Positions 7,347 through 17,332 of a DNA stretch of 64,000 bases are shown here, piece after piece (position 1 is the stretch's first letter; each line of letters starts with the position of its first letter). This DNA is from Oryzomicrobium sp. (lineage in GTDB: Bacteria > Pseudomonadota > Gammaproteobacteria > Burkholderiales > Rhodocyclaceae): positions 295,241-359,240 of the forward strand of contig NZ_JAJTBG010000003.1 of the NCBI RefSeq assembly GCF_021287045.1, written 5' to 3'. Under the pieces are notes generated by a model. That model searched no databases, was not told the origin of the DNA, and worked only from the letters and a program-made list of their open reading frames with translations. The translations under genes were made by a program, and so were the position numbers.

Positions 7347-8057
7347 TCAGGCGCTGCGGCGCAGCCAGCGCCGGGCCTTTTCGATCTCGATGAAGGACTG
7401 GGGGCTTTCCGAGCCCCGGCTCGAGGCCTTGGCCATGGCCACTTGCAGCAGCATGGCGGTGGCCAGGGAATCGGACACGGCGTTGTGGCGCTGGATGTTC
7501 TCGATGCCGAACACCGCCAGCCAGTGGTCCAGCCCCACGTGCCCGTCGAGCATGTCCTTGTACAGTTCAGGCACCACCCAGGCCAGGTCGATCCAGGCGT
7601 GGTCGGTCTTCACCCCCAGGTAGCGCACCATGGCCCGTTCGATCATGGTCTTGTCGAACAGGGCGTGGTAGGCGACCAGGGGCGACTTGCCCACGTAATC
7701 CAGGTAGGCCAGCAATGCCTCGGCGGGCTCGACCCCGCCCTGCTGGGCCTGGCCGCCGATGCCGTGGATGAGGATGTTGTCGGTGTCGCTCACCACGTCC
7801 TGGCGCAGGATCACCTCGAAGGCATCGGCCGGGTCGATCACACCGTCCACCACCGCCACGGCGCCGATGGAAATGAGCCGGTCCTTGCCCATGTTGAGGC
7901 CCGAGGCCTCCACGTCCACCACCACGTAGCGGCTGCGGTAGTGGGACAGGCCCATATCGGCCGCGGGCAGGGCCTGCCAGCGGGCCAGGCGCGCGGCCTG
8001 GTCCGGCGGCAGGATCACGGCCGGGGGGCGCTGGAAGAAGCGGGTCAGCCAGTTCAT
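7347..8057 (-). CDS. DnaQ-like 3'-5' exonuclease
   Basis: The 236-residue protein carries the DEDD exonuclease motifs: DVEASGL (D48, E50), YHALFDKTM with the second Asp, and RHNAVSDSLAT with the His and last Asp of the HxxxxD form. It is a stand-alone epsilon-like exonuclease, not fused to polymerase or GIY-YIG domains. AGGAGG lies 7 bases before the ATG and overlaps the stop region of the DUF294 gene, 10 bases away, so the pair is translationally linked. The same exonuclease/DUF294/symporter neighbourhood recurs in acetate loci of Vibrio and Shewanella; its role there is not known to me. Confidence 0.85.
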   Translation of the reverse strand: MNWLTRFFQRPPAVILPPDQAARLARWQALPAADMGLSHYRSRYVVVDVEASGLNMGKDRLISIGAVAVVDGVIDPADAFEVILRQDVVSDTDNILIHGIGGQAQQGGVEPAEALLAYLDYVGKSPLVAYHALFDKTMIERAMVRYLGVKTDHAWIDLAWVVPELYKDMLDGHVGLDHWLAVFGIENIQRHNAVSDSLATAMLLQVAMAKASSRGSESPQSFIEIEKARRWLRRSA

Positions 8058-8067
8058 TGCCGCCTCC

Positions 8068-9978
8068 TCAGAGCTGGTAGTCCAGCTTCAAGCGCTGTTG
8101 CAGCTTGCGCGCCTGGCGGAAGGCTTCCTTGAGGATGCGCCGGTCCAGTTCGTGGAGCTTTTCCGGATCGATGCGGTTGTCGCCGGGCCGGCCCCCGTCG
8201 GTTTCCAGGTGCTGGTGGCGCAGCCGCAGCAGCTGGATGTAGTTGAAGGCCTCCACCGCCGCCGACACGTCGTCCTGGCTCTGGCCCAGCTTGGTGGCGG
8301 TCTGGCGCAGGCGCTGCACGGTGTTGGTGTTGTGCACCCCGGCCGCCAGGGAGTAGATGCGGGCCACGTCGATGAACAGGCGGGCGCCGTACTTCTTCAG
8401 GTCAATGGTGCCCGGGTAGTCCGCCTCCAGGTCGGTGACGAAATCCCGGATCTTGCCCAGGGGCGGCACCACCTGGAGGGCGTTGGCCGCCATCATGCGC
8501 AGGAAGGCGGGGTTGATCTGGGTCAGGCCGAACAGGGACATGCGCAGCCGGTCGGCCAGGTAGCCCTTGCCGTAGAGGGGGCGGAAGTCGAAGAAGATGG
8601 TGGCGTTGAGCAGGGCCACCGGATGGGGCTTGCGCACCCAGTCGAAGAAGCGCTCCTGCCACTCCTCCAGGGTCAGGCACCACTCCGGGTTGCTGGCCAT
8701 GATGTTGCCCTTGCAGCGCGGGAAGCCGCAGGCGTCCAGGTCGTCGTTCACGTCCCGGGCAAACTCCAGCAGGCGCAGCTGCAACTGCTCCCGGTCCATG
8801 GTGTCGGGGCAGATGTAGATGATCCCGTTGTCCTGGTCGGTGCAGAAGGTCTGCTCCTCGCGCCCTTCGGAGCCGAAGGACAGCCAGGCCCATTCGATGC
8901 CGTAAAGGTCGTGGCGTGCCAGAGCCAGCTCGATGATGCGCCGGGTCAGGGTATCGTTGAGGGCCGAAATGAACTGGGTCAGTTGCTCGGCGCCGACGCC
9001 CTGGGCAAGCATGTTCATGGCCAACTGGGCCACGTCCTCGCTGGCCTGCTTGAGGGTCGCCATGTCCGGCGCCTTCTCGATCGACTGGCGGATTTGGCGC
9101 AGGCCCACCCGTTGCAGGGTGAACAGGTCGCGCTCGGAAATCACGCCCTTGAGCCGTCCCTCCTCATCCACCCCGAGCACGTGGCGGATGCCGTGCATGG
9201 CCATGGCCAGTGCCGCGTCGTAGGCGGTGGCGGTCTGGCGCAGGGTGTGGGGATGGGGGGTCATCACCTGCTCGATGGCCGTCTCCAGCGCCAGGCCAGG
9301 CAGCACCACGCGCTTGAGCAGGTCGCTCTGGGTGAAGATGCCGATGGGCTTGTTCTGCTCGTCCACCACCACCATCGAGCCCAGGTGCTCCTCGGCCATG
9401 GCCTCCAGCACCTGGCGCAGGGTAACGCCGGCGCCGACGCTCACCGGCGGGCGCTTGAGCAGGTTGGCCAGGGAGGTGTTGAGGGTCTGCTGCTCCGCCG
9501 CCCGCTGGGCGAACTGGACCTGCAACTGCTTGCGCGACTGGTTGAGCAGGGAGGCGATGTACTGGGTGCAGAACAGGTTGAAGACCTGGCTCATGCGCAT
9601 CAGCGCGAAAAAATCGTCGGCGTCGAGCTGGTAGCAGAAGGTGTCTTCCAGGGCGGCGTAAAGATTGGTGGACGCCCGCTGGGCGGTCACCGCGCCGATG
9701 GGGAAGCACTCCCCCACGCCCAGGGTCAGGCTGGAATACTCGGTGACGTTCACCTCACCCACCTGGCTGGCACCGACCTTGCCGCGCTGGATGATGTAGA
9801 AGGTCTTGGGAGGGCCGGACTCCGGCGTGAGGATGCGGGTGTCCTTGGCGAAATAGCCGAGCTTGGCCCGCTCGGCGAGAAAGCGCAGGGCGTCGGGCTC
9901 CATGCGGTCGAACGGGGAATGCTGGCGCAGTGAATCCGCCGTCGCCTTCACCAGCATCTGGGTCGCGCTGTTGCTCAT
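8068..9978 (-). CDS. cNMP-binding/CBS/DUF294 nucleotidyltransferase-like regulator
   Basis: The 636-residue protein has a cyclic-nucleotide-binding-type domain (about 20-140), a CBS pair (about 175-290) and a DUF294 nucleotidyltransferase-like domain with GSEGR (369-373) and D381/D383 of the D-x-D metal site, then a C-terminal DUF294 substrate-binding domain (about 480-625). The architecture resembles the GlnD-like uridylyltransferase fold with a sensory front end. It lies between acs and the symporter genes, so it may adjust acetate uptake or acetyl-CoA synthetase activity in response to adenine nucleotides. The enzymatic activity is unproven for this family; the domain call is firm. Confidence 0.85.
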   Translation of the reverse strand: MSNSATQMLVKATADSLRQHSPFDRMEPDALRFLAERAKLGYFAKDTRILTPESGPPKTFYIIQRGKVGASQVGEVNVTEYSSLTLGVGECFPIGAVTAQRASTNLYAALEDTFCYQLDADDFFALMRMSQVFNLFCTQYIASLLNQSRKQLQVQFAQRAAEQQTLNTSLANLLKRPPVSVGAGVTLRQVLEAMAEEHLGSMVVVDEQNKPIGIFTQSDLLKRVVLPGLALETAIEQVMTPHPHTLRQTATAYDAALAMAMHGIRHVLGVDEEGRLKGVISERDLFTLQRVGLRQIRQSIEKAPDMATLKQASEDVAQLAMNMLAQGVGAEQLTQFISALNDTLTRRIIELALARHDLYGIEWAWLSFGSEGREEQTFCTDQDNGIIYICPDTMDREQLQLRLLEFARDVNDDLDACGFPRCKGNIMASNPEWCLTLEEWQERFFDWVRKPHPVALLNATIFFDFRPLYGKGYLADRLRMSLFGLTQINPAFLRMMAANALQVVPPLGKIRDFVTDLEADYPGTIDLKKYGARLFIDVARIYSLAAGVHNTNTVQRLRQTATKLGQSQDDVSAAVEAFNYIQLLRLRHQHLETDGGRPGDNRIDPEKLHELDRRILKEAFRQARKLQQRLKLDYQL

Positions 9979-10143
9979 GGTCTGCTTATTCTCCCTTGTT
10001 CCATCCCCAGGCCGCCAGCATCGGGCGGCCGCCGCATGTCAAATGGATCGCCCCATGGCTGCGGCAGAAAAGAATGAGGCCGACGCGTCTGCACGCGCCG
10101 GCCCGAATGGCGGTTTATTTGTAATGGTCCGCCCCGATCAGGG

Positions 10144-10172
10144 CTGCCGGACCCATCCCCCGGGTCCGGCAG
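10144..10172. terminator. Strong GC hairpin downstream of acs
   Basis: CTGCCGGACCC and GGGTCCGGCAG pair perfectly over 11 bp around a 7-base loop. It lies 43 bases past the acs stop on the minus strand. There is no T-run on either side, so it may be a weak or Rho-assisted terminator, or an mRNA-stabilising stem between acs and the DUF294 gene. Confidence 0.5.
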
Positions 10173-10214
10173 TGTCTCCCCCTCGCTCCTCGGATCTGTT
10201 CTTGAAGCGTGTTA

Positions 10215-12203
<1,989 letters not shown>

Positions 12204-12332
12204 GCTTCATCTCCTCTGTAATGGTCGTGTGTCGCGGATCGCCCCGCTTCGTCGGCATTCGCCAACCGCGGCGGCGCCGCGCACGGATTACTGCGGACTT
12301 CTAGCGCGGTGACGGCGATTTAACGCGCTACG

Positions 12333-12350
12333 CCTTACAGCCCCCTTACA
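12333..12350 (-). promoter_or_regulatory. Direct repeat TGTAAGG x2 upstream of acs
   Basis: On the minus strand TGTAAGG occurs twice with 11-bp periodicity, about one helical turn, roughly 130 bases before the acs ATG. Such tandem half-sites are typical of two-domain response regulators binding as head-to-tail dimers. A CrbR/AcsR-type acetate regulator would fit, but the binding protein is not identifiable here. Confidence 0.35.
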
Positions 12351-12486
12351 TTTTCGTGGTGCAGTGCGTCAATACGAAGCCGTATCCACCAAGCGTTTGC
12401 GGGGTCTTTGGTGCTAAACTTTTGCAGTTTTGTGGCGCCTGGCTCGCCCCTGGTTTCCGCCCTCCCCTTTTTACCCAGACGTCCTG

Positions 12487-13011
12487 ATGAAACCCGCCAT
12501 TCAAAAGCTCGAAAACTTCATCTTTTTCAGCCGCTGGTTGCAGGCCCCTCTCTACCTTGGCCTGATCGTCGCCCAGGGGATTTACGTCGTCCAATTCATG
12601 GTGGAACTCTCCCACCTGGTGGTCGACATCGGCCACCTGGACGAAACCAAAACCATGCTGGTGGTCCTCGGCCTGATCGACGTGGTGATGATCGCCAACC
12701 TGCTGATCATGGTCATCATCGGCGGTTACGAGACCTTCGTCTCCCGCCTCGACCTGGAAGGCCATCCGGACCAGCCGGAGTGGCTGTCCCACGTCAATGC
12801 CGGCGTGCTCAAGGTCAAGCTGGCCACCGCCCTGATCGGCATTTCCTCGATCCACCTGCTCAAGACCTTCATCAACGCCGCCCAGCTCGACGACCGGGTG
12901 ATCATGTGGCAGGCAATCCTGCACGGCATGTTCCTCGTCTCCGCCTTCATGATGGCGCTGACCGACAAGGTGATGAACCAGACCTTGCTGATGCAGCACA
13001 AGGAGCACTGA
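12487..13011 (+). CDS. YqhA/UPF0114 family membrane protein
   Basis: The 174-residue protein begins [20 protein letters not shown], the typical opening of YqhA (TIGR00645). It has four hydrophobic helices (about 17-40, 50-72, 102-120, 135-155). The function of the family is unknown; E. coli YqhA is an inner-membrane protein. The ATG at 12487 was chosen because it matches the family N-terminus; upstream in-frame codons read into a promoter-like region. Fumarase follows 108 bases later on the same strand. Confidence 0.85.
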   Translation: MKPAIQKLENFIFFSRWLQAPLYLGLIVAQGIYVVQFMVELSHLVVDIGHLDETKTMLVVLGLIDVVMIANLLIMVIIGGYETFVSRLDLEGHPDQPEWLSHVNAGVLKVKLATALIGISSIHLLKTFINAAQLDDRVIMWQAILHGMFLVSAFMMALTDKVMNQTLLMQHKEH

Positions 13012-13119
13012 GCGGCGCGGGCCGCCGGCCCCGCCGGCCACCCCTTGCCGCTTGCTGCCATCACGATATTCACGCGACCTCCGCGCAATTTCCGCGACCT
13101 TTCCACCACGAGCCCAGCC

Positions 13120-14655
13120 ATGACGACCATCCGCCAGGAAGACCTCATCCAGTCGATTGCCGACGCGTTCCAGTACATCAGCTTCTACCACCCCCTGGAC
13201 TACATCAAGGCCCTGGGCGAAGCCTACGAGCGCGAGGAATCCCCCGCGGCCAAGGACGCCATCGCCCAGATTCTGACCAACTCCCGCATGGCCGCCGAAG
13301 GCCACCGCCCCATCTGCCAGGACACCGGCATCGGCATGGTCTTCCTCAAGGTCGGCATGAACGTCCGTTGGGACGACGCCACCATGAGCCTGCAGGAAAT
13401 GGTCGATGAAGGCGTCCGCCGCGCCTACGCCAACCCGGACAACCCCCTGCGCGCCTCCGTGCTGGCCGACCCGGCCGGCGCCCGCAAGAACACCAAGGAC
13501 AACACCCCGGCCGTGGTGCACTTCGAGATCGTCCCGGGCGACCACGTGGAAGTGATCTGCGCCGCCAAGGGCGGCGGCTCCGAAGCCAAGTCCAAGTTCG
13601 CCATGCTCAACCCCTCCGACGACCTGGTGGACTGGGTCCTCAAGAAGATCCCGGAAATGGGCGCCGGCTGGTGTCCTCCCGGCATCATCGGCATCGGCAT
13701 CGGCGGCACCCCCGAGAAGGCCATGCTGCTGGCCAAGGAATCCATCATGGCCCCGGTGGACATCCATGACCTGCAGGACAAGGCCAAGAGCGGCGCCAAG
13801 CTGACCCGGGCCGAAGAGCTGCGCCTGGAACTGTACGAGAAGGTGAACGCCCTGGGCGTCGGCGCCCAAGGCCTGGGTGGCCTGACCACCGTGCTCGACG
13901 TGAAGGTGCTGGACTACCCCTGCCACGCCGCCAACCTGCCCGTGGCCCTGGTGCCCAACTGTGCCGCCACCCGCCACTGCCACTTCCACCTGGACGGTTC
14001 CGGCCCCGCCAAGATTGAACCGCCCAAGCTGGAAGACTGGCCCGCCGTGACCTGGACCCCGGACCTGAAGGCCGCCACCCAGGTCAATCTGGACACCCTG
14101 ACCAAGGAAGAAGTCGCTTCCTGGAAGCCTGGCCAGAAGCTGCTGCTCAACGGCAAGATGCTGACCGGCCGCGATGCCGCCCACAAGCGCATCCAGGACA
14201 TGCTGGCCAAGGGTGAGAAGCTGCCGGTGGACTTCACCAACCGGGTCATCTACTACGTGGGCCCCGTGGACCCGGTGCGTGACGAAGTGGTCGGACCCGC
14301 CGGCCCCACCACCGCCACCCGCATGGACAAGTTCACCCGCATGATGCTGGAGAAGACCGGTCTCATCTCCATGATCGGCAAGTCCGAGCGCGGCCCCGTC
14401 GCCATCGAGGCCATCAAGGACAACAAGTCCGCCTACCTGATGGCCGTCGGCGGTGCCGCCTACCTGGTGGCCAAGGCCATCAAGAGCGCCAAGGTGGTGG
14501 GCTTCGCCGACCTGGGCATGGAAGCCATCTACGAGTTCGACGTGCAGAACATGCCCGTCACCGTGGCCGTGGATTCCTCCGGCACCAGCGTGCACAACAC
14601 CGGCCCGAAGGAATGGCAGGCCAAGATCGGCAAGATCCCGGTCACCGTCGCCTAA
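13120..14655 (+). CDS. Class I fumarate hydratase (4Fe-4S)
   Basis: The 511-residue protein is an iron-sulfur fumarase that interconverts fumarate and malate in the TCA cycle. The three cluster cysteines are visible: C66 in RPICQDTG, C185 in GWCPPGI and C281 in PNCAATRH, with spacing that matches characterised class I fumarases. AKGGGSEAKSK and GAQGLGGLT are also present. It combines the alpha and beta domains in one chain. The ATG at 13120 gives the expected N-terminus MTTIRQEDLIQS; the 25 codons upstream do not look like this family. A terminator follows at 14700. Confidence 0.95.
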   Translation: MTTIRQEDLIQSIADAFQYISFYHPLDYIKALGEAYEREESPAAKDAIAQILTNSRMAAEGHRPICQDTGIGMVFLKVGMNVRWDDATMSLQEMVDEGVRRAYANPDNPLRASVLADPAGARKNTKDNTPAVVHFEIVPGDHVEVICAAKGGGSEAKSKFAMLNPSDDLVDWVLKKIPEMGAGWCPPGIIGIGIGGTPEKAMLLAKESIMAPVDIHDLQDKAKSGAKLTRAEELRLELYEKVNALGVGAQGLGGLTTVLDVKVLDYPCHAANLPVALVPNCAATRHCHFHLDGSGPAKIEPPKLEDWPAVTWTPDLKAATQVNLDTLTKEEVASWKPGQKLLLNGKMLTGRDAAHKRIQDMLAKGEKLPVDFTNRVIYYVGPVDPVRDEVVGPAGPTTATRMDKFTRMMLEKTGLISMIGKSERGPVAIEAIKDNKSAYLMAVGGAAYLVAKAIKSAKVVGFADLGMEAIYEFDVQNMPVTVAVDSSGTSVHNTGPKEWQAKIGKIPVTVA

Positions 14656-14699
14656 ATCCTGGCAATCCTGGCCCGCCTGGCATTTCCCAGGCCGTCAGC

Positions 14700-14730
14700 A
14701 AGAAGCCGGCTTCGTGCCGGCTTCTTTTTT
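14700..14730 (+). terminator. Terminator after fumarase
   Basis: AAGAAGCCGGC and GCCGGCTTCTT pair over 11 bp around TTCGT and run into a T-tract. The next ATG is only 14 bases beyond, so the RidA-like gene would rely on read-through or an unrecognised promoter. Confidence 0.85.
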
Positions 14731-14743
14731 ATCTGGAGCCCCC

Positions 14744-15091
14744 ATGACCATCCAACGCCACGGCGTCACCCGCCGCTACGCCGACAGCACCGCCTTCGCC
14801 GGCACCGCCTACCTGGTGGAAGTGCCCCAGTCCCTGGAGGCCGACGCCGCCACCCAGACCGGCGAAATCCTTACCAGCCTCGACCGCCTGCTCGCCCAGG
14901 CCGGCTCCAGCAAGGAGCGCCTGCTGCTGGTCACCATCTACTTGGCCGACATGGCTGACTACGACGCCATGAACGCGGTGTGGGACGCCTGGGTGCCCGA
15001 AGGCCACGCCCCGGCCCGGGCCTGCGTCCAGGCCCGGCTGGCTAATCCGGGCTACAAGGTGGAGATGGTGGTGATCGCCGCCCAGGGGTGA
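14744..15091 (+). CDS. RidA family protein (YjgH/TdcF-like)
   Basis: The 115-residue protein shows the RidA/Rid core: ADSTAFAGTAYLVEVP at the start, QTGEILTSLDRLLAQAG in the middle, and the C-terminal ARACVQARLANPGYKVEM with the conserved arginine and the glutamate after it. Canonical RidA deaminates reactive enamine intermediates such as 2-aminoacrylate; other Rid subgroups may not. The arginine that binds carboxylate in RidA appears as R in PARACVQ. CTGGAG precedes the ATG by 8 bases. Subgroup assignment cannot be made by eye. Confidence 0.85.
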   Translation: MTIQRHGVTRRYADSTAFAGTAYLVEVPQSLEADAATQTGEILTSLDRLLAQAGSSKERLLLVTIYLADMADYDAMNAVWDAWVPEGHAPARACVQARLANPGYKVEMVVIAAQG

Positions 15092-15122
15092 GCATCGCCA
15101 GGGACCACGAGGGGGAGAAACC

Positions 15123-15173
15123 GAAACCCCGCGCCAGTAGGGCATCTCCACGATGCCCAAATGAAACCCCGCG
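15123..15173. repeat. Copy 1 of a palindromic intergenic repeat
   Basis: Two direct copies of GAAACCCCGCG (15123-15133 and 15163-15173) flank CCAGTA and a perfect hairpin GGGCATC-TCCAC-GATGCCC at 15140-15158. The CCGCGCCAGT and ATCTCCA blocks recur at 27225-27251 and 53269-53387, always between genes. Confidence 0.55.
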
Positions 15174-15242
15174 TCCCTATTGGCTTTCCGGCCACCCACT
15201 TTCAAACCCGGCGCCCCGCCTGGTGCTCCGGCACGGGTATAA

Positions 15243-15282
15243 AAAAACCGGCCTGCCACCTTGCGGTAGCAGGCCGGTTTTT
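15243..15282. terminator. Bidirectional terminator between RidA-like gene and prpE
   Basis: A perfect 14-bp stem, AAAAACCGGCCTGC with its complement, closes a 12-base loop that can pair further (ACC/GGT). A-tract on one side and T-tract on the other allow termination from both converging genes. Confidence 0.9.
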
Positions 15283-15363
15283 CCTTGGGGGCCGGAGTAG
15301 CGGAATAGCGGACTGCTCCACCACTCCGGCCCGTCAGGAGCAAACGACCACGACCAAGGGCGG

Positions 15364-17265
15364 TCAGCCCGCCAGCAGCTGCTTGATCTGCTCCAGGGCG
15401 GTCGGGTCCTCGATGGTGGTCATGTCGCCAGCGTCGCGGCCTTCGGCCAGGGCTTGCAGGGAGCGGCGCAGCAGCTTGCCGGAACGGGTCTTGGGCAGGC
15501 CGGTGACGAAGTGCACCCGGCTGGGGCGGGCGATGGCGCCGAGGCTTTCGTCCACCTTGGCCATCACTTCCTTCTCCAGCTGCTGGCGCTGCTCGGCGGT
15601 GGCGATGCGGCTGGCGTCCTTGACCACGGCGAAGGCCATCGGCATCTGGCCCTTGAGGGCGTCGTTGACGCCCACCACCGCCACTTCGGCGATGGCGGAG
15701 TGGCCTTGCACGGCCTCCTCGATCTCCCGGGTGCCGAGGCGGTGGCCGGCCACGTTGATCACGTCGTCGGTACGGCCGAGGATGAAGTGGTAGCCCTCGT
15801 CATCCTTGATGCCCCAGTCGAAGGAGGAATAGACCTGGGGTTCGGTGAACAGGCTGAAGTAGGTCTTGACGAAGCGGTCGTCGTCGCCCCACACGGTGGA
15901 CAGGCATCCGGGCGGCAGGGGCGGGACGATGCCGACGATGCCTTTTTCGTTGGCGTCGCAGATCGAACCGTCCTCGCGGAAGATCTTCAGGTTGTAGCCA
16001 TAGACCGGGAAGCTGGGGGAGCCGAACTTGAGCTTGGTCTTTTCCACGCCAGGCACGGAGGACAGGATCGGCCAGCCGGTTTCGGTCTGCCAGTAGTTGT
16101 CGATCACCGGAATCTTCAACTCACCCATGATCCACTCGTGGGTCGGCTGGTCCAGGGGCTCGCCGGCCAGGAACAGGTGCTTCAAGCTGGAGAGGTCGTA
16201 CTTGTGCATGTACGCCGGGTCCTGCTTCTTCAGGACGCGGGCCGCCGTGGGGGCGGAGAACATCACGTTGACCTTGTACTTCTCGACGATCTGCCACCAG
16301 ATGCCGGCGTCCGGGCGCAGCGGGGTGCCCTCGTACATGATGGTGGCCATGCCGGCGAGCAGCGGGCCGTAGATGATGTAGGAGTGGCCCACCACCCAGC
16401 CGATGTCGGAGGTGGAGAACATGGTCTCGCCCTCGCCGCCGCAGTAGATGTGCTTCATGGTGGAGGCCAGGGCCACGGCGTAACCGCCGGTGTCGCGCTG
16501 CACGCCCTTGGGCTTGCCGGTGGTGCCGGAGGTATACAGGATGTAGGACGGCTCGGACGATTCCAGCCAGGTCACGGGCACCTGGGCGTCCATGTACTGG
16601 GCGCGCAGTTCGGCGTAATCCACGTCGCGGCCGGCCACCTTGGGGAAGCCCTTGTCCAGGCCGCGGTCCACGATCAGCACTTTTTGCGGCGGGGTCTGGG
16701 CCAGGGCGCAGGCCTCGTCCACCAGATGCTTGTAGGGCACGGCCTTACCGCCGCGCATGCCGGCGTCGGCGGTGACCATCAGCTTGGGCTGGGCGTCGTC
16801 GATGCGGGTGGCCAGGGAGCCGGAGGCAAAACCGCCGAACACCACCGAGTGGATGGCGCCGATGCGGGCACAGGCGAGCATGGCGAAGCAGGCCTCGGCG
16901 ATCATCGGCATGTAGATCAGCACCCGGTCGCCCTTGGTCACGCCCAGGCTCTGGTAGATGGCGGCCATGCGCTCCACCTCGCGCTGCAGCTCGGCGAAGG
17001 TGTAGACCGTCTCGGTATCGGTCTCGGTGGAGATGAAGATCAGCGCCCGGTCGTTGGGGCGCTTGGCGGCGTGACGATCCACCGCGTTGTAGCAGAGGTT
17101 GGTTTCGCCGCCGACGAACCACTTGGCGAACGGCGGACGGGAGAAGTCGCAGGCTTGCTCGAACGGCTTGTGCCAGTCGATCAGCTTGGCCTGCTCGCCC
17201 CAGAAGGCGTCGGGCTGGTCGATCGACTGCTGGTAGAACTCCTGGTAACTCGTACTGCTGGACAT
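15364..17265 (-). CDS. prpE: Propionate-CoA ligase
   Basis: The 633-residue AMP-forming ligase converts propionate to propionyl-CoA. It carries the PrpE N-terminus YQEFYQQSIDQPDAFWGEQA, the P-loop [20 protein letters not shown] and the C-terminal [12 protein letters not shown] with the catalytic lysine. The acs-type segments differ, which separates it from the acetyl-CoA synthetase nearby. The ATG at 17265 was chosen because GGGAGAA precedes it and it matches family N-termini; the 48 in-frame codons upstream do not. It is the last gene of an acuI-response regulator-prpE unit, 67 bases after the regulator. Confidence 0.92.
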   Translation of the reverse strand: MSSSTSYQEFYQQSIDQPDAFWGEQAKLIDWHKPFEQACDFSRPPFAKWFVGGETNLCYNAVDRHAAKRPNDRALIFISTETDTETVYTFAELQREVERMAAIYQSLGVTKGDRVLIYMPMIAEACFAMLACARIGAIHSVVFGGFASGSLATRIDDAQPKLMVTADAGMRGGKAVPYKHLVDEACALAQTPPQKVLIVDRGLDKGFPKVAGRDVDYAELRAQYMDAQVPVTWLESSEPSYILYTSGTTGKPKGVQRDTGGYAVALASTMKHIYCGGEGETMFSTSDIGWVVGHSYIIYGPLLAGMATIMYEGTPLRPDAGIWWQIVEKYKVNVMFSAPTAARVLKKQDPAYMHKYDLSSLKHLFLAGEPLDQPTHEWIMGELKIPVIDNYWQTETGWPILSSVPGVEKTKLKFGSPSFPVYGYNLKIFREDGSICDANEKGIVGIVPPLPPGCLSTVWGDDDRFVKTYFSLFTEPQVYSSFDWGIKDDEGYHFILGRTDDVINVAGHRLGTREIEEAVQGHSAIAEVAVVGVNDALKGQMPMAFAVVKDASRIATAEQRQQLEKEVMAKVDESLGAIARPSRVHFVTGLPKTRSGKLLRRSLQALAEGRDAGDMTTIEDPTALEQIKQLLAG

Positions 17266-17332
17266 GGATCTTCTCCCTCGGTGATTCGGTTCTTTTGTGA
17301 AGTCGCTATCCCGGTCCGGCAGTACGCATTCG

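Noticed and set aside
5214-8132. A 972-codon open frame on the plus strand, with similar very long antisense frames at 8098-9933, 10209-12221, 12346-14595 (minus), 15454-17364 and 53337-55436
   Set aside because: All lie antisense to well-identified genes, have Gly/His/Gln/Arg-heavy composition typical of GC-rich shadow frames, and lack ribosome binding sites and family motifs.
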